From: Zingiber officinale
Taxonomy: Eukaryota; Streptophyta; Magnoliopsida; Zingiberales; Zingiberaceae
Direction: 5' to 3'
DNA: 64,000 nucleotides
Assembly (NCBI RefSeq): GCF_018446385.1
Contig: NC_056001.1
Coordinates: 9,356,672 to 9,420,671 of the forward strand
Within the stretch, counting starts at the first letter, position 1; each line of letters opens with the position of its first letter. The translations under genes were made by a program, and so were the position numbers. Below are positions 55,879 through 64,000 of the stretch, in pieces. Below the pieces are notes generated by a model. It did no database searches, was not told the origin of the DNA, and saw only the letters and a list, made by a program, of their open reading frames with translations.

Positions 55879-56037
55879 CTCATTGAAGTTTGCAACGGAG
55901 GTAGGGTTCGATGGGAGCTCTGGTGTCGAGATCAGAGGAGAGGGAACGATCGGAAGGAGGAAGGAAGGAGATCCTTGGTGGAATTTCCGGGAGCAAGGGG
56001 GTGCTTCCGCACACCCCTGCGCCCCCTTGCCGGGACT

Positions 56038-56281
56038 GGATAAAATATTAATCAGTACTCTCGGGGCGCGGTGCGATGGTTAAAACATAGGGTGTTTGTT
56101 ACATAAGGTCTTGGGGTCGAAACTCAGCGTGACTGAGCATAACCTCTCCCATGTCTTGGCCATTTGCACTAATGACTAGTAGCCATCCGTGATTTACCTC
56201 CTCTGTGTTGGCCTAGGGACGGATTGGCGGGGGGCGCTGGGGGCGAGCGAATCACCTTTTTGCCGGATAAAATATTAATCA
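56038..56281 (+). mobile_element. tRNA-derived SINE with perfect 17-bp target duplication
   Basis: The body is 56055-56264. Near its start gcgcggtgcgatggttaa and ggtcttggggtcgaaactc act as boxes A and B of an RNA polymerase III promoter. The 3' domain (tagccatccgtgatttacct ... ggattggcgggg ... ttttgcc) is shared with the SINE split around the CACTA at 11.6/24.2 kb. Flanks are the identical 17-mer ggataaaatattaatca (56038-56054 and 56265-56281). The perfect duplication indicates a fairly recent insertion, just upstream of the methyltransferase pseudogene. Confidence 0.92.
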
Positions 56282-56339
56282 AATGAGATGCAAAAATTAG
56301 GTGAGGCTGCCATGGGTGGATCCACTCCTGGTTGCAAAT

Positions 56340-57707
56340 ATTTGCGACAGATACTTGTATTCGTCGCAACATCCTAAGATAATATTAAATATCTTTATTT
56401 TTATATATTTTATATGAATTATTGCTATTTATTTAAATTTTTAAAATTTTGGGTTTCTACAATGAATCCACAGATCCATCACCAATTTGGCAATGAATTC
56501 ATGAATTTTTCAAAAAAAAAAAGTCCAAAATCGATTAATGGACCTAAAGAGTTTAGAATAATACAAAACTAGTTCGTATGTGTTTGTCTAGTTCTTTTGA
56601 TTATATCCATGCCCTAAAATATCAATTTGATCCAATATATTTTGATCAGTCATTCTTGAACACATAGAAACTAATTTCATGTTATTCCGAGCTCTTTAGA
56701 TTTATCAACCGGCTTCGGACATATTTATTTTTCTTTCTTGAAAAATCACCCATTTTGTAACAAATTTTGGATTCGTCGCCAAATTAGTGAAGAATCAATG
56801 GATTCGTCGCAGAATGGGTGAGTTTTCAAAAAATAAAAAATAAATATGTCTAAAATCGATTGATGGATCTTGAGAGCTCGAAATGATATAAAATCAATTT
56901 CTATGTTTATCTAGTTCTCTTGATTATATTCAAGCATTCAAACATCAATTAGACATAATATATTTTAATTATTAATTTTTTAAATATAAAAAAGATACGT
57001 TAGTGTTCAAAAAATCACTGATCAAAATATATTAGATCAAATTGATGTTTGAAGGAATGAATATAATCGGGAGAACTAGACGAAAAAATAGGAATTGATT
57101 TCATGTCATTATGAGTTCTCTATGTCTGTCAAATGGCTTCAGACATATTTATTTTATTTTATTTTGTTTTGTTTGGAAAAATCACCCAATTTGCGACGAA
57201 TCATGAATCCATCGCAGAATTGGCATCGAAACTTGGATTCGTTGCAGAATTGGCAACAATTCTAAAATTCATCATAGATTGGGTGATTTTTTTTAAATAA
57301 ATAAATATATTTGAAACCGGTTGATGGACCTAGAGAGCTCGGAATAATATGAAATCAGTTTTTATGAGTTCATCTAATTCTCCTAATTATATCAATGTCC
57401 TTAAACATTATTTTAACCCAATATTTTTTTTATAGCTAAGTAATTAGATGACTTTCAAAGGTAAGTTGAATATGTTAGAATTACAAAGATAATTTAGTTA
57501 AATATATTAGAGTTATAAATTAATGTTAGAGATCTTAGATGGACAGAAAATCCATTTCTATGTGTTCATCTAGTTCTCCTGATTATATTTATGCCTTAAA
57601 ATATTAATTTAACTTATTATATTTTGATTAGCGATTTTTTGAACACAAATAAGTCTGAAAAATCTAATTTATATTTAAAAAATCACTGATCAAAATATAT
57701 TATGTCA
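56340..57707. repeat. Repeat-rich block with inverted copies
   Basis: Units containing cctagagagctcggaataat, gtctagttctcttgattata and attcgtcgcagaattgg recur several times, some in reverse orientation (for example around 57000-57090). The words ttcgtcgcaaat/ttgcgacgaat resemble transposon subterminal repeats. No coding sequence was seen. Confidence 0.55.
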
Positions 57708-60471
57708 AATTGATGTTTTTGTGTGATCAACAAGTTAAGTTAGGTCCTGCGTTGTTTCTAACCTTGTGTCTAAGTGTGCAGGAGCTTAGGAACACAGGTA
57801 GTCGAGCTGAAGACGCAGCTAGCGAGAAGGACGGCAGGGGCAGTCTTTGCGGAAGAGTGCCGTGACGAGAAGGAAGCGCGGTGGTTAGAGAAGATTGCTC
57901 GGGGAGCAGAAGGCTAGCGAGAAGGTCGGCAGGGGATGCGGATGAGTGAGTTGGCGGACGAGAAGGAAACACGCAGCGGCGGAAGCCCGCTTGAGAAGGC
58001 CGGAAGTTGGGTTCGGGTGAGCCCTTTCAGGATGGCAGAGATCACCCAAGCGAGCGAAGACTCGGACGAGGCGAAAGGACGGACAGAAGTCCCGGGCGCA
58101 AAAGTCAACGGAGTTGACTTTTCCAACCGGGGCGCCCGGAGTGAATTTTACCAGAGCACGTCAAACGCGTTCTAGACGTTGGGGATAAAGTTTTATCCCA
58201 GGGTCGGAACCCTTCGCGCGACGAAGACTATAAATATAGCCTTGGTCCAGAGCTCAAGAACTCAAGCATTCTTTCTACACTTGTGCGCTTTTCTTTTAAG
58301 CTTCTATTATGCGCTTCATTGTAAAGGCTTCTCCGCTTGAAGGAGATACTAGTACGCTCGCTTTCTTGGATTAACAACCTTCCCGGTTGTAACCAAGTAA
58401 ATCTCGGTGTGCCTTTTACTTTTACGCCTTTATTTATTTCTCTTATTTTACAAGTGTTAGTTTAAGAGTTCGAGAAGGGTGTTTGCGTTTTGATTTTTGC
58501 AGGGCTATTCAACCCCCTTCTAGCCGACCCTCAAGACGCTTCAGGAGGACTAACCGCCAATCGAAGCAAAGATAATGGCCGGACCAAGCATCCACCCGCC
58601 GAAATATGGAGGAGATATCGCTACGTGGAAGAATTTGATGCAGGTATTTTTTACCACGGACTTTGAATTAACTTTAACAATGGAATCCGGTTTGTAGCTC
58701 CGAAGGTAAGGAAAAATGTCAATGGACAAAAAGGAGCAGTTGAATTCGTGGCGAATGGCAAGCAGAATACCATCTGCTAAGCGTTCTTCAGTCAACAGAA
58801 TCGGACAATACCACTCTGCAAAGGAACTTTGGGAAAAGTTCCTCGAGCTGCACGAAGGGACTTCCGAAGCCAAGCTCGCCAGAAGAGATCTGCTTCGGAA
58901 TAAGCTCACCAGCCTGCAACTTGGGGAAGATGAGACAGTCGCGCACTTGCACTCGAGAATCAAAGAGATCATCACCGGACTATCGAATCTCGGAGAAACG
59001 GTAAGTAACCGAGATTCGCTAAGGTACGCACTAAATTCATTTCCTAGAAATTCAAAATGGGAATCACTAGTAGATGCCTTTTATATTTCTAAAGATTTAG
59101 AAAAGATCTCGTTAGAAGAATTTTTTTCAACTTTTGAAGTGCATGAGTCAAGATGTGCAGGAATGAAGGAGCCCAAGAATAACCTAGTAGATGCCTTTTA
59201 TATTTCTAAAGATTTAGAAAAGATCTCTCAAAGCTTTGAGGGCGACGTTATTCTTGGGCTCCTTCATTCCTGCACATCTTGACTCATGCACTTCAAAAGT
59301 AGAAAAAAATTCTTCTAACGAGATCTTTTCTAAATCTTTAGAAATATAAAAGGCATCTACTAGTGATGCCCATTTTGAGTTTCTAGGAAATGAATTTAGT
59401 GCGTACCTTAGCGAATCTCGGTTACTTACCGTTTCTCCGAGATTCGATAGTCCGGTGATGATCTCTTTGATTCTCGAGTGCAAGTGCGCGACTGTCTCAT
59501 CTTCCCCAAGTTGCAGGCTGGAAGAACGCTTAGCAGATGGTATTCTGCTTTGCCGTTCGCCACGAATTCAGCCTGCTCCTTTTTTGTCCATTGACATTTT
59601 TCCTTACCTTTTGGAGCTACAAAACCGGATTCCATTGTTAAAGTTAATTCAAAGTCCGTGGTAAAAAATACCTGCATCAGATTCTTCCACGTAGCTAAAT
59701 CTCCTCCATATTTCGGCGGGTGGATGCTTTGTCCGGCCATTATCTTTGCTTCGATTGGCGGTTAGTCCTCCTGAAGCGTCTTGGCTCTGATACCACTTGT
59801 AGGACCGTTGGGCCGGATAGAAGGGGGGTTGAATAGCCCTGCAAAAATCAAAATGCAAACACCCTTCTCGAACTCTTAAACTAACACTTGTAAAATAAGA
59901 GAAATAAATAAAAGCAGAAAAGTAAAAGGCACACCGAGATTTACTTGGTTACAACCGGGAAGGTTGTTAATCCAAGAAAGCGTAGCACTAGTATCTCCTT
60001 CAGGCGGAGAAGCCTTTTACAGCAATGAAGCGCACAATAGAAGCTTAAAACAGAAAAGCGTACAAGTGTAGAAAGAATGCTTGAGTTTCTGGGGGGATAA
60101 AACTTTATCCCCCAACGTCCAGAACGCGAAAGACACGTTCTGGTCAAACTTCACGTTCCGGGCGCCCCGGAGCAAAAAGTCAACTCTGGTTGACTTTTGC
60201 GTCCGGGACCTCCGCTCCGTTTTAGTCCCGCCTCGGTCCGGGTCTTCCACTCCGGATCCGCTTACTTGGGTGATCTCTATCATCCGGAAAAGGGCTCACC
60301 CGAACCCAACTTCTGGTCTTCTCAAGCGGGCTGTTTCCTTCTCGTCCGCCAGCGTACTCATCCGCAGTCTTCGTCCCTCGGTCGTCGACCTTCTCGCTAG
60401 CTGCGTCTCTTGCTCCCCGAGCAATCTTCCGCTCCGGCTTTCGTCCCTCGGAACCACCGCGCGCTTCTCCT
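57708..60471. mobile_element. Inverted-repeat (head-to-head) copy of family B Copia LTR-gag
   Basis: The left arm reads forward: LTR from about 57708, TATA-like ctataaatatag at 58228, the ttctccgc phrase, LTR end region near 58525, then gag to about 59184. The right arm is the reverse complement: gag from about 59229 back to the start codon at 59740, primer site complement gctctgatacca near 59784-59795, LTR to about 60471. The arms are over 1.2 kb, joined by a ~45-base spacer that itself repeats 59069-59112. The left arm lacks the LTR end and primer site (jump at about 58530), and the right arm lacks the TATA segment. Gag frames are broken in the left arm. Transcription from the left TATA would give a long hairpin RNA. 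Confidence 0.85.
59229..59740 (-). pseudogene. Gag fragment in the right arm of the inverted repeat
   Basis: Beginning at 59740 the minus strand reads MAGQSIHPPKYGGDLATWKN and continues to AEYHLLSVLP. It then has a small deletion and frameshift near 59520 and resumes as SRIKEIITGLSNLGETVSNR and ISKDLEKISLEEFFSTFEVH. This is the same domain as residues 1-205 of the intact gag at 43366. It stops at the hairpin centre, so only the capsid-like part is present. Confidence 0.8.
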
Positions 60472-61315
60472 TTTATAATCAACAATACACCATATAAATA
60501 GTACTATTTCCCAACTCATCGGGCTTATTGATTTAACGAATAAATCTCAGCCATTGATAAGTTAAAGAAATAAATACTAAATATACGTGTTTGTTATTAT
60601 ATAGGGATTAAGAGGACACACATCCATAATAACAGAGGTTCTGTTCTTTTATATAGTCAGTATAAATTAAACAACCTCAAATGATCCTGCTCAATACACA
60701 CATAGTGTACTAGTGTAATTTTATAGTCAAGACAGACTAATACCAAATTACACTACAACCGTTCCAATAGTTTGCCCCAATCCATCTTGGTTGTGAATCA
60801 CTATTTATAATTTATAAGGAACCGATAACATGATCTTTTGTGTGGCACCACACACCATGTTATCTACAATATAAATTAAATGGACAACTGCATTGACATA
60901 TATATAAATATAAAATGTAAACATTTGATCAAAATGATTCTCATTTCAAAATATTTCAAAACAGATGTTCATACAAAAGCTAGGCTTATAGTATACATTC
61001 CAACACCAGGGGCTGGCCTTGGCAGCTTCTTAGGCTGTGTTTGCTATTATTTTTCCTTCAGATTGAAACATGGAAAGAAGTCGAGTTATTTTGATTATCA
61101 TAGATAATTTTTACCACTAAATCATAATTTCAGAAGGAATAAAGATGAATTCAGTAAAAATAGAATTAAAAGAACACTTCAACCATTGAGATTGATAGGT
61201 TAACATATTTGGTGCAGAGTGCTTCATTTTTCATTTGTTATTAAATAGCCACATGGTATACCATATGAATATGGAAGTACACATAAATAGACTATATAGA
61301 GTATATTTTGAGATG
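60472..61315. other. Intergenic DNA, no gene seen
   Basis: AT-rich sequence between the inverted repeat and the transposase remnant. No recognisable feature apart from short frames. Confidence 0.4.
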
Positions 61316-61319
61316 TATC

Positions 61320-63070
61320 GTATTGGTATAGTAATTTGATTCATCATAATCTCGATGTAATGCATATTGAGAATAATATTTTTGATAATCTCATAAATAC
61401 AATGATGAATATCACAAGAAAAATAAAAGATAATATGAATGCAAAAAAAGATATGTGACTCCTTTATAAACGACCCACTCTTGATGTGAATGAAAGTAGT
61501 AGGCGACAAAAGCTAAATGCAATTTATACATTGAATAAGGAATAGAGATGTGTTGTTTGTGAATGATTAAAATCATTGAGATTTCTTGATGGGTATACCT
61601 TTAATCTTGGGCAATGAGTCGATATAAAGGAATGCAAATTGATTGGTTTGAAAAGTCATGTTTGTCATATATTCATGGAAAGACTAATTTTTATTACTTT
61701 TAAGGAACTCTTATCAAATTTTGTATGAGGTACCATTACTGAGAAGTTAAAGATTAAGACATTCACACATGGAGAAGTTAAAGAGAGACATTCTAATCAT
61801 TTTATGTAATTTAGATAAAATATTTCTACCAGCATTTTTTTGATTTAATGGAATATCTTTTGGTTCACTTGTCATATAAGGCCAAAGTTAGAGCATCTGT
61901 CCATTTTTGATAGTTGTATTCATTTAAAGGTATAATTTAGATCTTCTATACTTCGTCATTAATGTATAAAAATTGACAAATTGTTTATATATTAATATCT
62001 AATACAAATTGTTATATTATAATTAGATTCTCATATTATCTAAAGAAAAAAAGTGAAAAATAAGGCATATGTTGAAGTTTCTGTTGTTAATGAATACATT
62101 GTGGAGGAAGTAATAATTTTTACATCATATTATTTTGAGCATCACGTTTAGACTAAAAGACGAAAATCAGAAAGAAATGATGAAGACTCTATTGATCCCA
62201 ATTTGAACTCATTATCAATTTTTAATTATCTTGGTCAACCAAATGGAACATATAAGTAGAGATACTTAACTAATCAAGAATAACAGACAACCCAGACATA
62301 TGTTTTACTTAATTATCCAAAACTATCATCATATTTTGGGTTAGTATATATTTCCTATTTTATTTCTTATGTCGTAAATTATTTGTATTATAATTCAATT
62401 TTTTATAATAGGATTTTACAAAACTTATATCCTAAAATGCAGACACTAGAGTTTGATCGATTCTACGATGAAGAATTTGCACCATGGTTCAAATCATATG
62501 TAAGTAGTTTTACCTAAATTTGGTTTGTGCATATCTTAACTTTTAAATAAATAACATATTCATTTGAGTTTAGGTTTATGCTAATCAAGCTCGCGTTGAG
62601 CAAGAATTTCTAATCTATCTGTCATGGGATCTAAAAGCATTGGCACACACTTGACCAGTATATTTCATAAATGAATATAATTTTCATACTCAAGAATATG
62701 GAAATGGGAATACTACAATAAATAGTGGGGTATGTGTTCAATCATCCAATGATGGAGGTGCAAGCAATGATTTTTATGATTAGCTGGATGAAATTATAGA
62801 GATAGAATGCCTTGGCCCATAAATGCGAGTTATTTTATTTATGTGTCGTTAGTTTGACCTTGTCAGAGAGATGAAGGTGCATCCACGATATAATTTGGTT
62901 GAAATAAATCATAAAAGACTGTATAAGAGATATGAATTATTTGTGTTGCCACAACAAGCGAGTCAAGTTTTCTATGCTTTATATCCTAGTTTGAAATGTG
63001 ATAAAATTGATTGGTAGAATGTTTGTAAAACGAACATTGGGAAGATATTGTATATCAACAAGAGAAAGTT
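61320..63070 (+). pseudogene. Second CACTA Tnp2 transposase remnant
   Basis: In broken frames the plus strand carries HHNLDVMHIENNIFDNLINT, RPTLDVNESSRRQKLNAIYT, FLDGYTFNLGQ and CKLIGLKSHVCHIFMERLI (61330-61690). After gaps come EEVIIFTSYYFEHHV and LTNQE near 62100-62285, EEFAPWFKSYV near 62470, and ANQARVEQEFLIYLSWDLKAL (62580-62640). The last block is a DUF4216-like segment: NSGVCVQSSNDGGASNDFYD, FDLVREMKVHPRYNLVEINH and ELFVLPQQASQVFYALYP. Stops occur throughout. It complements the 26-28 kb remnant, which has the N-terminal half, but is on the other strand and is a separate copy. It is cut off by the LTR at 63076. Confidence 0.87.
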
Positions 63071-63544
63071 GCAATTGTTGGAGCAATCTAATGACCCTAG
63101 GTTTTGATGTTTGAGCAAAGGTTTAAGTTAGGTTTATTGTTGTATTTGATATGCATTATGAGTGTGCAGGATACAGGTATAACAAGAAAAGTCCAAGTGT
63201 GATCTTGGCAAAGGAGAAAAGTCCAAGGATGAGTCTTGGTGGTATAAGTCCAAGCAAGTAGTCTTGGCAACGTAAGTCCAAGTGTGACTTGACAATGGAT
63301 GAAGTCCCGAAGGCGTGACCTCTTAGCAAAGGAAGACCCGACAGTAATTACAAGGCCAATGGAAACTCTAGAAGGCAAGACATGAAGGATGGAGAGGCAT
63401 CCGAGGGACGCAAGGCTGATGGAGGAGGCTAGAAGGCTAGGTCTAGGTTGGTCGGACGAGGATGAGTGTTGAGTGAATGCAATCGGGGGTTAAATCCTAG
63501 GATTAGAGTTTTGCTGTAGCGTTACTATAGCAGTATTGTAGCAG

Positions 63545-63655
63545 TCGACTGGTGTTTTTATTAGTCGACTGGTAGCCGACCGTTGGCTTGTAACGATCAA
63601 ATTTTACTTAGGACCAGTCGACTGGTGGTTGCACCAGTTGACTGGTGGCGGGAAA
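63545..63655. repeat. Array of AGTCGACT palindromes in family C LTR
   Basis: Four or five copies of (c)agtcgactgg, with variants such as agttgactgg, occur in about 110 bases just upstream of the TATA-like palindrome. This is the same position as the arrays in the other LTR families but with a different palindromic word. Confidence 0.85.
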
Positions 63656-63675
63656 AATAGTAGGTGTTTTCCTCT

Positions 63676-63698
63676 CGAGCTCTATTTAATAGAGCTCG
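63676..63698 (+). promoter_or_regulatory. Family C LTR promoter: TATA-like core in perfect inverted repeat
   Basis: cgagctctatt, then t, then aatagagctcg is a perfect 11-bp inverted repeat whose centre, tatttaata, is the likely TATA element. Its position just after the palindrome array matches that of the TATA box in family B. Confidence 0.65.
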
Positions 63699-64000
63699 GG
63701 GTGCTTGACCAATGTTGATGAAATTAGTGGTGGTTAACCCTAATTAGAGTCTCCAAGTGCCCAAGTGATCTAGTGTGCTTGTACGAGGTTGTGGTGAGGT
63801 TTCTCCACCCATAAGGAGTTACGTGAGCTAGCCGAAAGTTCTCCGGGGAGTCATCCACCGACGGATCGGGATCATCCACCTTACGGACAACTGTGGAGTA
63901 GGACTTTTTATCTGAACCGCGTTAAATCAACGTGTTAGGTTTGTTTTCTATTGTTAGTATTTATTTTTGTATTTCGCTATACGTACTAACCATTGTAGGA

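Larger units (their letters stand above)
63076..64000 (+). mobile_element. Copia LTR (family C), cut by the window end
   Basis: It starts tgttggagcaatctaatgac, like the tgttgg starts of families A and B, then has gttttgatgtttgagc, gtgtgcagg and repeated aagtccaagtgtgatcttgg units (63190-63320). Next are a palindrome array built on agtcgactgg (63545-63650), a TATA-like palindrome (63676-63698) and ttctccaccc...ggag. The final bases (accattgtagga) have not yet reached a CA end. The five bases before it are gcaat. Whether this is a 5' LTR or a solo LTR cannot be decided from the window. Confidence 0.82.

Overview
This window looks like a plant nuclear chromosome, probably a monocot (inference). 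The evidence is spliced genes with GC-rich exons, plant-type Copia and Gypsy retrotransposons primed by initiator-Met tRNA, CACTA transposons with CACTACAAGAAA-type ends, tRNA-derived SINEs, and gene families such as LRR receptor kinases and GDSL lipases. Most of the 64 kb is transposon sequence, much of it nested. Only three protein genes look intact: a two-exon LRR receptor pseudokinase (33647-36274, +), a small secreted-peptide-like gene (36541-36780, -) and a three-exon GDSL esterase/lipase (49481-50719, +).

Layout. 1-11.5 kb is AT-rich intergenic DNA with a reverse Gypsy-like LTR and primer site (2.26-4.86 kb) and a dead LINE reverse transcriptase (6.43-7.28 kb). 11.5-24.3 kb is a SINE split by a CACTA element. 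That CACTA carries fragments of unrelated host genes (soluble pyrophosphatase, a receptor-like cytoplasmic kinase, an unidentified exon and a GC-rich fragment), and a young gag-only Copia element (15724-23229, TSD ACGAA) sits inside it. 25.5-29.85 kb is an old 3' LTR split by a 3'-truncated CACTA with a dead Tnp2 transposase. 30.0-32.0 kb is an element with long terminal inverted repeats and an alternating-orientation core.

32-37.4 kb is the gene island with the receptor kinase and the small peptide. 37.5-48.7 kb is a decayed Copia element with two insertions inside it: a reverse Tat-like Gypsy derivative made mainly of tandem repeats (TSD CCGAC) and a second gag-only Copia (TSD AGAAC). The GDSL gene follows. 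53.6-55.9 kb is an intron-containing pseudogene of a PMT-type (QUA2-like) methyltransferase, with a SINE flanked by a perfect 17-bp duplication just beyond its 5' end. 57.7-60.5 kb is a large inverted repeat of the 42-kb Copia family, which could give hairpin RNA. 61.3-63.1 kb is another dead Tnp2, cut by an LTR that runs off the window end.

The most unusual signals are three. First, several Copia LTR families share one U3 layout: an array of a short perfect palindrome whose sequence differs by family, placed just upstream of the TATA box. In two families the TATA box itself is the centre of a perfect inverted repeat. Second, the two gag-only elements end their gag frame at an equivalent point. 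Third, there is the gene-capturing CACTA and the hairpin locus. Boundaries of degenerate elements are approximate; all identifications were made by eye from the sequence.
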